Source: Tritrichomonas musculus (lineage: Eukaryota > Parabasalia > Tritrichomonadida > Tritrichomonadidae). From it: DNA of 64,000 nt. The first letter of the stretch is position 1; each line of letters opens with the position of its first letter. Below the pieces are notes generated by a model, which made no database searches, had not been told where the DNA came from, and saw only the letters and a list, made by a program, of their open reading frames with translations. The stretch spans positions 1,922,001-1,986,000 of the forward strand of contig JAPFFF010000017.1 of the NCBI GenBank assembly GCA_039105265.1, read 5' to 3'. The position numbers and the translations under genes are program-made. Of the stretch, positions 19,223-30,500 are shown piece after piece.

Positions 19223-19480
19223 ATGAAAAAATATTAAGATTATTTACTTCTATATATCCAATACTGACATTTGCCATAATTGGTTTTAATGGATGTTGAG
19301 AATTTAAAAAACAATTTAAAAAATAATGTTTCATCTATATCTCGAGTCAAATAAAATATTTATGAATTATAAATCAATAATAATATTTTATATTTGATTT
19401 ATATAATATATTATCTGTTATATAACCAATTTATTAGCCATATATAAATTTAAATGCAAATTTACAATAAAAAATTAGTT
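19223..19480 (+). repeat. Dispersed repeat of about 260 bp, copy B
   Basis: Direct-orientation match to 9331-9590, starting TTATGAAAAAATATTAAGAT. Its right edge abuts the half MITE at 19483 without spacer, so the two may have moved or been truncated together. Confidence 0.75.
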
Positions 19481-19482
19481 TT

Positions 19483-19660
19483 ACTTTTTTGATTTGGAGA
19501 TATTTGCAAAATAGTGAAAAATAAAAAAATTCTGATAAAACTATTTCTGATCATATTTGGTTTTCCTTTTTGTAAAAAAACGATCAAACTATGGCTAATT
19601 TATGCATAATTGACCTTGCTCTGGGTCTACTGAAATGCTCTGTGTCTATTGAAAGCACGT
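19483..19660 (+). mobile_element. Right half of the 339-bp MITE family (truncated)
   Basis: Matches 17654-17838 with about one difference in ten, ending GAAAGCACGT followed by TA as in the full copy. The left half is missing, replaced by the 260-bp dispersed repeat. Confidence 0.8.
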
Positions 19661-19850
19661 TAATCGTTGAGGCCATATTTTTTTATTTTTCACCAAAACT
19701 TTTTCCGAAAAATGCTCTATTGAATTTTTTATTCTATGAGTTAATTCAATATTGAATGATTTACATTTTTTTTGGGAAGGAGAACCTTAATCCATTATCA
19801 ATTTGTAAACTTGATATTGATATTCTCATGAAATTGTTAATCAAATCGGC

Positions 19851-19870
19851 AATGATTGATATCAATCATT
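19851..19870. repeat. 20-bp perfect palindrome
   Basis: AATGATTGAT followed by its exact reverse complement. Situated in non-coding DNA with further partial GATAT/ATATC symmetry nearby (20051-20150). Confidence 0.6.
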
Positions 19871-20352
19871 ATCAGACATTTTTCATTTGCTAAAAATAAT
19901 TAGATTTAATTTTCTTGTTATAGAATAATACATCATTTAGATAAAACATTTATTTTCATTTTTAATTAGTTAATATTCATTATAAACAAATATACCAGTA
20001 TTTTTATTTTGAAAAAATTTGAATGCTTTCGGTAATTTTTTTTTTGAAATCCAAATTTATCTTGATATTATATATCGAGATCGATTATCAAATAAATAAT
20101 TTTATTATCAATATCAAAAAATATACTGATAATTGATATCGATTATCAAGATATAACAAGAATAAACACAATTTCGAAATTACCATCATATTTACACAAA
20201 ATTGTATAATATAAGGTATTTTAATAAAGAACTATATCTGCATTACATGTCTAACATATTACAAATAAATAGCCATTATTTATCGAGAAAAAAACACAAA
20301 ATTTTAAAAAAATCAAAATTTTTATAAAGTGAGATATTCTCATTCCAAACCA

Positions 20353-20380
20353 GTTTGGGGAAGAGCGCTCTTCCCCAAAC
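20353..20380. repeat. 28-bp perfect palindrome, GC-richer than its surroundings
   Basis: GTTTGGGGAAGAGC followed directly by its exact reverse complement, with no loop. A second inverted pair, TACTTTTC (20386) with GAAAAGTA (20421), lies just beside it. It is about 120 bases downstream of the stop of the minus-strand gene at 20502-20957, so it could form a 3' hairpin in that transcript, or mark a transposon end or excision junction. Confidence 0.75.
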
Positions 20381-20501
20381 CGACAGTACTTTTCATTATA
20401 ATATCAGTTGGTGATAATCGAAAAGTACAATGCTAAATATTTCGATGATAGTATCATCAAACGTTTTATATAATAATAAAAGAGATAATATAATCTACGA
20501 A

Positions 20502-20957
20502 TTAAGTAAAATTTTCAATTTCTTTTTCTCTTACGCTAGAAATTATTTCTCCTTTATTATCATGTATATGAAAGTTTTTTAAGATTGGCTCAACAACAGT
20601 CCAGTTCTCTTCAAACCATTTTATCAAAACTCGATTATCTCTAACTGCATCACGATCTAATTTAAGTTCTGTTTTGAGACAAATGATATTTGCAATGCTT
20701 TTTAATTCGGTATGCGTAATTCCAGAGCTAAATTGATTTTTTAAAATTTGCCAAGCATGACTATTTTCACTATCAAAACCATTTAGTCTAGTATTGACTC
20801 TTTTTGCTTCAGTTCCGTGCCCACGCTGCTTTTTTTGTTGATTAATTGAAATTGCTTTAGCATTTTTTTGTTTTTTGGTGGAACTTGAAGAGATCGAAAA
20901 ATCGTCATCTTTAGGATCATCATCAGGATAAAATTCTTCGTCGCTCTTAATAGTCAT
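20502..20957 (-). CDS. Conserved-looking 151-residue protein of unknown function
   Basis: The ATG is at 20955-20957, with an initiator-like TCACA 15-20 bases upstream on the minus strand. The first 50 residues are acidic then Ser/Lys/Gln-rich and likely disordered (EEFYPDDDPKDDDFSISSSS). Residues 55-150 are a compact, probably helical domain: RVNTRLNGFDSENSHAWQIL, then IICLKTELKLDRDAVRDNR and VLIKWFEENWTVVEPIL. The latter pattern resembles a family of short proteins that I recall as repeated in trichomonad genomes, but I cannot name it. Isolated between transposon remnants, so it may be a host gene island or cargo of mobile DNA. The frame is complete and compositionally protein-like. Confidence 0.65.
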   Translation of the reverse strand: MTIKSDEEFYPDDDPKDDDFSISSSSTKKQKNAKAISINQQKKQRGHGTEAKRVNTRLNGFDSENSHAWQILKNQFSSGITHTELKSIANIICLKTELKLDRDAVRDNRVLIKWFEENWTVVEPILKNFHIHDNKGEIISSVREKEIENFT

Positions 20958-21151
20958 TACAAAAGCCTATGTGAAATAAACGTAATGCTAATTTTTCAAT
21001 TTATTTTATCAATTTCGAAAATTTTTCTCTGAATTTTCTCCTTCTGTGAAAAATTGAAATAACTGTCAAAGTTGAATAAACTTTTTAAAAATGTATTTTT
21101 TTATTTTTTTATTTCAAAATTTTATTCATCATTTTTTCAAACATTGTCATA

Positions 21152-22527
21152 TAGGTGGACTCGGAGATGTTCAGGTAAAGACCAGATTTAATTTTGTAAT
21201 GACTAAAACTTTGTTTACTAATACTCATTTTGATTTTCTATGTCTAAAAAGTCTTTTCCTAAATGACAAAAAAAAATTCTAAATCCAAAAAGTTGCTTTC
21301 AAAAAGTCAAAAATATTTTCTAAGTATAAAAAGTCTTTTCCTAAAAGTCACTAAAATATTCCATCGCCTCAAAAGTTGTTTTCAAAAAGTCAAACCTTTG
21401 ATTCCGATGAGTAAAAGTGATATGCTAAAAAGAAGAAGAAGCATTCCTATACCCAGAACTTTTTTAATAATAGAGACAATTAATTTAACTATTTTTTCTA
21501 TAATTTTCAAACAAAATCTCATAATATTTATATCAAAAACTCATCATTTTAGTATTATATTGAAAAATAATATAAATGTTCAATACTATTTAATAAATGT
21601 ATAAATATATATTAAAAGTTTCATTATTTTGTTATTGACGACGTTTGGGAACTCAAAACTGCAACGTCCATTCAATTCAAGATAATATATTTATTTTTAG
21701 ATACCTTTTAAAAACAATATTTGCATTTTAAATACCAATATTGTTTTTTAAAAAAAAATCATTTTTGTAAATATTTTCGATGTTCATTAGTTCTAAATGA
21801 TTTTGTTCTTTAAATGACCATATATGGTCAAAATAAATTCTGTTGACATTTGAGCATTCAAATACTCAAACGTCCTTTGAAAACAGATTTTCATCACATA
21901 AGAACATATTCTTCATTGCTTAATGTTTTTATTCAACTTAATTATATAATTAAATAAAATGAGAAATATATAATTAATTTTTTATAATTAAATAAAAATT
22001 AGATTATTTTTTTTAAAATAAAAGTACATTTAAATAAGCATACAGTAATAAAAATACATACAAATGAATACATACAAATGAATACATACAAATGAATACA
22101 TACAAATGAATACATACAAATGAAGATACATTTATTTTTAGTTTTGAATATAATGATTTTTTTTTGGTCCAAAAACAACGAGTTATTTAAACATTTCCAA
22201 TGTCTCTATTATTAAAAAAGTTCTGGGTATAGGAATGCTTCTTCTTCTTTTTAGCATATCACTTTTACTCATCGGAATCAAAGGTTTGACTTTTTGAAAA
22301 CAACTTTTGAGGCGATGGAATATTTTAGTGACTTTTAGGAAAAGACTTTTTATACTTAGAAAATATTTTTGACTTTTTGAAAGCAACTTTTTGGATTTAG
22401 AATTTTTTTTTGTCATTTAGGAAAAGACTTTTTAGACATAGAAAATCAAAATGAGTATTAGTAAACAAAGTTTTAGTCATTACAAAATTAAATCTGGTCT
22501 TTACCTGAACATCTCCGAGTCCACCTA
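21152..22527. mobile_element. 1376-bp element with identical 327-bp terminal inverted repeats
   Basis: 21152-21478 and 22201-22527 are inverted copies that appear identical over 327 bases, starting TAGGTGGACTCGGAGATG. TA flanks both sides (21150-21151 and 22528-22529). The repeats contain a degenerate internal array built on AAAAAGTCTTTTCCTAAA and related units of about 35 bases. The 720-bp centre is non-coding apart from a 14-bp microsatellite. Short frames inside the repeats (MTKKNSKSKKLLSKS) exist on both arms but look like a by-product of the A-rich array. Confidence 0.85.
22056..22125 (+). repeat. 14-bp tandem repeat, 5 copies
   Basis: Five near-perfect units of ACATACAAATGAAT in the centre of the long-inverted-repeat element. 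Confidence 0.9.
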
Positions 22528-22529
22528 TA

Positions 22530-24480
22530 TTAATAATACTAATCAAACGCCTTGTGTCAGTTGCACAACTTAATATTTAAATCAATTTTTGAAAAATAAA
22601 GGTTATAAATAATACTGAATGAAATATGATATTATTATATTTAATTGGAATGAGTTATGCATATGAATGGATCACTTAAATCATATATTTGTAACAATAT
22701 TTGATGCGTTACATTATAAATCGTTTATAATTGAATGACAATTTTTATCTTCCCTAATTATTTAATAAATCATTTAAAATAGTTGATAACAAATAATTGC
22801 AGAATATTTCTTACACCTGTATACTCCCAAATATATTGGGTTTCAACATGAAAAGTGAGTTGATAGAAAAAAAATCTTTGCATTCTAATTCTCTTATAAA
22901 ATTATTTCCAATGAAAATTTAATTTTAATATATATATAGATCATGATATCCAAATTTTTTGAGTTTCATGCAGCTATTTTGAAGATATTAATATTTCTAT
23001 TTAATATAAATTATTGTAAATTTAAAAACAATAATTGAATTAATAATTGATTTTTTGAATAAATAAAATAGAATTATTTGAAAAAAAAATTGAATTATTC
23101 ATATTTCAAATGAGAATATCTCATTAAATATTAAATATAGAATTGTTTAAATATCAATATATCCAGAAGTTATTTCAATAAAATAAAAATAAATTGTAAA
23201 AAAATCAAAATTATAATTATCTGGAAAATGATGATAATTTAAGCAAGATGTGATCATGCAATATTTTGTTTATTTATATGAAAAAATATTATAAAATCAA
23301 ATTTTTAATATAGGTGTTCATATAAAAGTTATCTATTATAAATACATGTTTTTTTAATAGCGCTTTGAAATTATATTACAAATGAATTTAATAAAAAACA
23401 TTTTTTAAAATAGAATAAAAAAAAAAATCTCTCTGTCAGATAAAACTTCTTTGTGAGTAAAAAGAATAATGCTGCTTTATAATTTCAATCATCAAAAATT
23501 GATTGACTACAGAGATCTGCAAATAGTCCGTTAATCAAGAAAAATTGAAAAACTATGTAGTCCTTCAATATGAACAATGAATCAATTATTCATTAAAAAT
23601 TCGAATCTAAGAATTTTTATAATTAACTTGACAGAGCCATTTTTGGGATTTTGGATATATTTATAAAAAAATGATATCAAATTATATTTCCTTATGATAA
23701 AAACTTCATCTGATTTTCTTATATGTATAAAACATTTCAAAGTGAATATGTGTATAGATATTTTTTTAAAAAAGTTAATATTCATATGTTCAAAACTACG
23801 ATTTCAAGTCTAAAATTTTGAAAGATCATTCAATTTTCTGAACATTCGTTTATTATTTATATTCCAAAAGCAAGAGACTGCAAAGCTGCTAAATATGATT
23901 TTGGCAAGATTAAAATCAGGACAGTGAATTTTTTCGCAAAACTGCTATGATTATATTAACGATATATAAGTAGATAAATATTATGAAGGAGCAAGAGTAA
24001 TATTTCTAAAATTGCTGAAAAAGTATTCATAAATAGCTGGAAAACCGTTGACTATTAGTTAATTGATTCGAAAATCATAATCAACGAATAGTGTAAAATC
24101 TGGCATGTAATGGAAGTCAAGTTGTTATATGCATCTATACAAATATGAACCACTGGTTTTTGTCCGTATTTTATTTTAAGTATTGTTTCAAATTTGTTGG
24201 AATAAATCAATATAATATGAATTTGACCAATAATGGTTAATTTTGTATCTATTATGATTCAAAAATATTGAAAAAATCTATTTAAAATATTTGAAAGTGT
24301 TGTCATAATCAATTCAATTTTTAAAATCATAATTTCTTATTTATAAAATTATAAAATTATTATATATTTTAATAAATTTTTTATATAATATAATTCTAAA
24401 ATTTTACTAATAAATAACTCTTTAATGAGATAAACTCATTCGGACTGAACAATTACTAAAATCGAATAATAATTAAGAAA
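22530..24480. other. Non-coding AT-rich stretch
   Basis: About 1.95 kb in which I see no credible gene, RNA or repeat family. Short frames are Asn/Ile/Lys-rich noise. Confidence 0.55.
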
Positions 24481-24489
24481 AATGTTAAA

Positions 24490-24690
24490 ATTAATAATCC
24501 TTGCTACGCTGCGGTTTGAGGAATCAACGCATAATGGGGGCTACGCCCCCATTCGTCCAATATTTTTGCGGAGCCTCAGCTCCGCAAAAATATTGGTCGC
24601 TCCCTATCGGGCCAGGCCCCCTAGCCCCCCAAGGGGGGGGGGGGGGGCCCTCCGGGTGTCAGCCCTTCGTTCGCTCGAGTTTTGGTTCCT
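24490..24690. repeat. GC-rich palindromic island
   Basis: An abrupt 200-bp GC-rich block. It holds a hairpin ATGGGGGC...CCCCCAT (24534-24552), a longer perfect hairpin with 18-base arms CCAATATTTTTGCGGAGC around CTCA (24557-24596), and C runs opposite a run of fifteen G (24633-24647). Its composition is unlike anything else in the window. Small frames across it (PPSPPRGGGG) differ between frames only by the palindromes and are not credible genes. It resembles short palindromic repeats seen in organelle and algal genomes, but origin is unknown. Confidence 0.7.
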
Positions 24691-24980
24691 TGTTGTGTTC
24701 TGGAAATGAAATAGCTCTTTTTTACTTCTAAGATTTTAATCTTCTTGAGTTAAACCGTTTTATTTTTAAAGTCGGATTCAAAATGCTTAGGACATTCTCT
24801 CAAAAAAATTCTGATAAAAGTGAAAAACAAAATTTTCAATTGAATACTAAAGCCAAGAAGAGCAATATGAATAAATCATACGCAAAAAAAGCATTTTTAA
24901 AAAAGAATCACCACTTTAAAACATCTCGAGAATAGATATTTATGCTCCAGATAGAAATTTCTTGAATTATTATAAATAAG

Positions 24981-25091
24981 CTAGGCTTTATATTGGTGGT
25001 CATTTAGGGTTGGAAATGACCAGTATTAAAGCATTTTATAGCTCCAAGTGACCAGTTGCCAAAAAGTGGTCATTGACTATTTAAAGCCTAG
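24981..25091. mobile_element. 111-bp MITE with 8-bp target duplication
   Basis: Inverted ends CTAGGCTTTA and TTTAAAGCCTAG, with inner GGTCATT/AATGACC pairs. Flanked by exact TAAATAAG at 24973-24980 and 25092-25099. The 8-bp duplication and small size fit a hAT-type MITE. Confidence 0.85.
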
Positions 25092-25099
25092 TAAATAAG

Positions 25100-25763
25100 A
25101 TGAATGCTAGGTTTTACTATCCAGACGAGTTTTCATAGAAAAAGTCATAGAACTATCCCTATCCACTTTCAATTTTATCTTTTATGTCTCAATAAAAAGA
25201 TTTCTTCTAAAGTTTTCTTTTTTAATTTTCGTTTTATTTGAGCTTGACACTTTTTCATTTTCTGAGTATCTCTGAATTTCTTGCATGCAGCTTGGGACAC
25301 TTTTGAATGGATTTCTATGGTAATTTAAAAAGTTTGTCCCAAGCTAATTGAATCCGACTTTACTTATTTGGACATATTTACAGAAAAAGTGGGAGCTTTT
25401 TTGAATGAATCTTTTTTTTTAGTCATATTCAATATTCAGAAAAGTTGCAAAAAAAAATATTTAGGTATCATTTATACATTTTATTAAACATAATAAACAA
25501 TTTGATATCAAAATATATAAAAATGATTTTCTAGATGCTGAGTTAACAATCATTCAAAAATTGTGAAACACTCTTTATTTTATCTCAAATATTTTATTTC
25601 AAATATTGAATGCATTCGATATTTCTAAATGCAAAAAAAAACTAGGAATTTTGACTAAAATTCTCAATTAATTGAAATGAAATAATGATAAAAATAAAGT
25701 TCCTCTTTCATTATTTCCAAATAATTTCAATTCAGATTGATGACAATTCTATAGAATTTAGTA
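25100..25763. other. Non-coding stretch before the second 208-bp MITE
   Basis: No credible gene. Mixed AT-rich sequence; nothing further identified. Confidence 0.5.
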
Positions 25764-25971
25764 AACTGAGTTCAAAAAACTTTACCTCCATTTCAAATTT
25801 TAAATCATTCTATCTTTTTTATTAAACAATTTAAATGCATCATTCTTCATTAATAATATATTAGATAATTATCATAATATTAATCAAATTTTAAAAAAAT
25901 AATTCATATTTAAAATATAAAGATATGATTATTTTAAATTGAGAGGGAGGTAATGTTTTTTGAACAAGGTT
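25764..25971 (-). mobile_element. 208-bp TA-duplicating MITE, copy 2 (inverted)
   Basis: Same length and sequence family as 13600-13807 but reversed: starts AACTGAGTTCAAAAAACTTT and ends GTTTTTTGAACAAGGTT. TA flanks at 25762-25763 and 25972-25973. It lies about 120 bases upstream of the likely transcription start of the C2 gene. Confidence 0.9.
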
Positions 25972-26091
25972 TACAAGACATTTTGCACCATATGAATTTA
26001 ATAGTAATAAATGACCTTTTATTTTGGCAGAAAGGCCAATAACATGGAAACTTTTTAAAATTTTCTTTCAAAAAACAAATTTCATATCACC

Positions 26092-26096
26092 TCATT
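26092..26096 (+). promoter_or_regulatory. Initiator-like element of the C2 gene
   Basis: TCATT matches the trichomonad initiator consensus TCAY(T/A), 20 bases before the ATG at 26116. Assigned by pattern and position only. Confidence 0.45.
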
Positions 26097-26115
26097 CTTA
26101 TCTCAAAACTTTTAA

Positions 26116-27375
26116 ATGGAGTTACATATTAAAGTTATTGAAGCAAGAAACGTTCCGCCTGCTGATATTAATGGAAAAAGCGATCCATATGTTACAGTGA
26201 GTACTGATAAAACTAAATGTGCTCTACAAAAAACTAAAATCCAAAAAAAAAATTTAACTCCAAAATGGAACGAAGAATTTACTTTAAAAGTCAGTTATGT
26301 TAGCGATGTACTTATTGTTGGCCTTTTTGATCATGATGCTGTTGGATCCGATGACCAACTTGGCATAATGCGAATAAGAATTCATGACCTCAACATTGGC
26401 CTTATTGAAGATCGATGGTATAAGATGAATAAACCGAAAAAGATGAAATCTCAAGCAGAAATTCATCTGATAACTCATCTTATATATTCCGGACAACCAG
26501 TTTGGCAGCCATTAAACCTTCTTTTTATTGATTGCATGGTCACTGTAATTGAGGCCAAAAATTTACCAAAGATGGATATTAATGCAAGCGATCCTTATTG
26601 CAAATTAACAATATCTACAGATACCGAAAATTGGTGCACAACAAAAGTCGTTAAAAATAATAACAATCCAAAATGGAATGAATCATTCCTCTTTTGGGTC
26701 ACAAATCCAACAACAGATAAATTATTATTTAAACTTTGGGATAAAGATTTAATGAAAGATGATGCTATGGGAACTCTTGAAATACCATTGGCCTCATTGC
26801 AAGTAGGACGCCCTATTGAACAATGGTATGATATTACTCCAATCAAAAGAGGTAAACAAGCAGGCCAAATAAAGCTCTTCATTTGCATGTCACCTAAAGG
26901 AACACAATGGACTGGCAATCCGACACCTCATCCAAGATATGCGCCAGCTTTTAGTGCTCATCCCGATGGAATGCCTGATGGAGGATTCCCACCAATTGGC
27001 GGTCAAGTTGCAGTTTATCCAATGCCTCAACTCATGCCAGCATATCCACCACAAGGAGGCTATCCACCACAAGGAGGATACCAACAAGGAGGTTATCCAC
27101 CACAAGGAGGTTATCCACCACAAGGAGGTTATCCACCACAGGGAGGTTACCCACCACAAGGAGGCTATCCACCACAAGGAGGATATCCACCACAAGGAGG
27201 CTATCCACCACAAGGAGGATATCCACCCCAAGGAGGATACCAACAAGGAGGCTATCCACCACAGGGAGGTTATCCACCACAAGGAGGTTATCCACCACAA
27301 GGAGGTTATCCACCACAGGGAGGTTACCCGCCACAAGGACAATATCAGCCACAAGCTCAGAGTGCTAAAAAATGA
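26116..27375 (+). CDS. Tandem C2-domain protein with PPQGGY repeats
   Basis: A 419-residue protein. C2A (about 1-105) starts [20 protein letters not shown] and keeps the acidic calcium-binding set D17, D23, D72, D74 and D79/D80. C2B (about 135-260) starts [20 protein letters not shown] and has the matching [15 protein letters not shown] loop. The C-terminal 120 residues are a Gly/Pro/Tyr/Gln-rich tail of about fifteen PPQGGY hexapeptides (18-bp minisatellite, about 27040-27345). Tandem C2 proteins bind acidic membranes when calcium rises; PPQGGY-type tails occur in annexin- and synexin-like proteins and may phase-separate or self-associate. Likely a cytosolic protein recruited to membranes in secretion, uptake or membrane repair. 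No membrane segment. Start supported by an initiator-like motif 20 bases upstream. Confidence 0.9.
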   Translation: MELHIKVIEARNVPPADINGKSDPYVTVSTDKTKCALQKTKIQKKNLTPKWNEEFTLKVSYVSDVLIVGLFDHDAVGSDDQLGIMRIRIHDLNIGLIEDRWYKMNKPKKMKSQAEIHLITHLIYSGQPVWQPLNLLFIDCMVTVIEAKNLPKMDINASDPYCKLTISTDTENWCTTKVVKNNNNPKWNESFLFWVTNPTTDKLLFKLWDKDLMKDDAMGTLEIPLASLQVGRPIEQWYDITPIKRGKQAGQIKLFICMSPKGTQWTGNPTPHPRYAPAFSAHPDGMPDGGFPPIGGQVAVYPMPQLMPAYPPQGGYPPQGGYQQGGYPPQGGYPPQGGYPPQGGYPPQGGYPPQGGYPPQGGYPPQGGYPPQGGYQQGGYPPQGGYPPQGGYPPQGGYPPQGGYPPQGQYQPQAQSAKK

Positions 27376-27548
27376 AATATAAAATGAAAATAAATTAATT
27401 TTAATTTCTAAATTATAATTTATTGTCAAGACAAATACCTTGCTACATTTTTTGTATATAATTTTGATATAAATAAGGCAGAAAGTTTTTTTATTATAAA
27501 AAAAGATATACCCCAAATATTAATTGAAAAAGATTATTTTTTTTTTAT

Positions 27549-30500
27549 TTAAACTCCCATTATTTCAGCTTCAGAAGCTTTAGGTCTACTATTATCTGAT
27601 TTACTTGAATTCTTCTTTTTCACAACGATGACAACAACGATGATAATGATTGCTAAAACAGCTACAGCAGCAACAGTTACACCAACAATAAGTCCTACAT
27701 TTTTCTTTTTCTTTGGATTTTCTTCTTTTTCTTCTTTTACTTCTTGTAAGCTTGGTGATTCGGATAATTCAGAAATTAAGCAAACATCAACCTGCTGCTT
27801 ATTCTTTGAATTAGGAATAGAAATACATCTTGTCTTCATTGCTGATGTGTCACCATTAAAACCTTCGAAATCTGAAGAGTAACTGACAATTTTAGAGTAT
27901 TCATTGCAATTATCAAGAGTGAAAGTTTCATTATTTGAACAATAAATGTTATTTGAATGACCAATGTATTCATCATAATTTACATCATTAGCATTATCAC
28001 TTTTTGTTAATGCATATTGAAGAATAATATTTGAGGGTTTGGTCATTCCTGGCTTTGATTTAGTATAGATCTCAGGGAAGCTTCCCATTTCATATCTAAC
28101 AATGAGTGGCTTGTTATTCATAGTGATTGTGTTAGCAGTAAGCGTTGACTTTGGTTCCATTACAAGTTCGTTGTTAACAACAAGATCATCAACAGAAACA
28201 ACAGAATCTTGAGAGCAAGTTGCTGTGCCAACAACAACTTTATTACTTGCTGCTAATAAAGTTCCAGAAGATGAAGAACTTTCTACATTCAATTTAGAGT
28301 TGCCACTGAGTTGGAGATCAGCAAAGAAAACATCACCATTTATATTGAATTTTGTATCGCTTTTTACTTCATATTTTCGATTGATTCGGAATTCTTTAGA
28401 GCCTGCTTTCAAATGTATCTCTATCTTTCCGTTTCCTTCGAATGTTATATCGAGATTGCCGGGAACATTGTTCAAAACAAGGTCGGTTTCACGTGAGATT
28501 GTAACTCCTCCACCAAAATCGGAGATTTTTCCCCAGTTATCGTCGAAGTTGATTGTTTGACCCACAATTTGTGATGAGAGGGACTTTTTGATGTCCAATT
28601 TGAATCCTTTTGTTGACTTGAGATTTGAATCAACTTTCAGATCTAATGAAGAAATCGTTCCAGTGTTAAATTTGATAGCAAGATCTTTTGCAACATTGGC
28701 AAAATCAACACTGGCTATCTTCTGTCCAAGAACACTTCCTTTGAAGTTAATGTTTCCATCTTGGTCAACTTCAATTGACTTGACTTTGTCCAAAATTCCT
28801 GTGTTTTCAAGATCAAGAGCTAGACTGTTGAATTTGGCTTCAACAAGTTGTTTGAAGGTGGAAAGATCAGTATTAACTTTATCTCCACTGAATTCAATTT
28901 TCTTATCCTTAAGTTGGCCGTTAACAGTTACATCATTTAATGATAAGCTTGGAACGTTAATTTCAAGGTAGTTGTTCGCTTCATTATTCTTGATGTTGAA
29001 GTTGAGATTTGACTTGGATATGTCAAGTGATGCGATGTGATCTTTTGCAGTTAAATCTAGATCAATATTAACGTTTTTGTTGTTTCCATCAATTGAAAAT
29101 GCAACATCACCACCATAACCTGAAAATTCAATAGAATGCGAAGTATCTAGACCTTCTTTGACATTTAATACAACTTTATGCGTTCTTTCATGAACTTTTG
29201 TCTTGAGATTTTTAATAGCCTCTTTATCGATAACTGTATATCCTTCGGGACAGTCATTTCCAATACAATACTTTTCTGACATTGAACGAGGAAGACCTGT
29301 TAAAACAAGTTGAATGCAATGAAGGCCCTCAGGGGTGTCACCTCGTTGAATTTTAAGTACATCTTTGAAATCTTCATTGAACGTTTTCAATAACCAATCA
29401 TCACTTTTAACAGAAATCTTGGAACAAACTAAGTTTTGGGGCTGATTGATTAATTTCTTCAATTTTTCAAAGGAATAATCTTCTAATCCTCCACTAATTC
29501 CTCCATTTAAGTCAATTGTGAATTTTCCGTTACCATCACGCTTTACTTCACCGTCAAAGGTAATTTGGCCACTTGAAAACTTACCATCACGGTCGTAATC
29601 AAAATCAATATTAAGATGACCATTCTCGGCTAAATTAAAGATCTCTTTTTGGACTTTCTGTTTTGCAACATTAATCTCATCAACAACATTCTTAATTTTA
29701 TTTGAAAGGGCATTAACGGCAGGTTCTATTTCTGACAATAGTTTCATGAATTTATCCGAAACTAATTGGGCATGCTGATTTAGACGTTCAACTCCACGGA
29801 CAGAAAAGTCAATGGCTTCATTCAAATCTGAGTTAATTTTATCTAATGTATTGTTAATAAATAATTTACCAGTAATTCCGCATTTTGTTACAAGTGCTTT
29901 GATATTAAGTGGATCAGTTCCGTTGTTAATGATATCAGCTGGTAAACGACGTGCACCAATTTCAATTGTTGAAGAAATATTTTGAACAATATTGAAAACA
30001 GGTCCTGTAAAGAATGATTGAAGACTTAATGAAAGAGGCCATGTATCTTCTGGAAAACGAACTTTTCCTCCTTCTAAATCAATGTTGAAATGAAACATTT
30101 CAATAGCATTTAAAAATTCACCGCGGACGATTTCAACTTCTTTTTTAATATTTTCAAAATTGATATTTGGAAGAGCGATATCTGACTTGATACGGACAAC
30201 ATGATCATTAATGCTTGATTGAATATCAACTTGGCGCCTCTTTAAAGTAGCTTTTATTTTATCAGTAGCGTTTCCTAAAATATTGACAACATTTTCTTTT
30301 AAGAATGATAGAGCAACATCAATATTGATATCAGATTTTAATTCTTTTTGAATTTCGGTTAAGGTGAATTTATTAACCTGCACTTTAATAGTATTTATTA
30401 ATGATATTGCATCACTCTTTAAATCTTCAACATATATTGACACTTCCTTTGCAGCACTTTCCACATTAGAAACGAGCTCTGAGTTGTTTAAAAACAAATT

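Noticed and set aside
21263-22416. Lys/Ser-rich frames (MTKKNSKSKKLLSKS) in both arms of the 1376-bp element
   Set aside because: They lie in an A-rich degenerate array and diverge at the arm boundary; no domain or upstream signal.
24482-24731. Two overlapping 75-76 codon frames in the GC-rich island (PPSPPRGGGG)
   Set aside because: They follow from palindromes and G/C runs, start at or near the island edge and differ from all other protein-like sequences in the window.
26890-27516. Trp/Leu-rich and His/Lys-rich frames over the C2 protein tail
   Set aside because: They are other phases of the 18-bp PPQGGY minisatellite.
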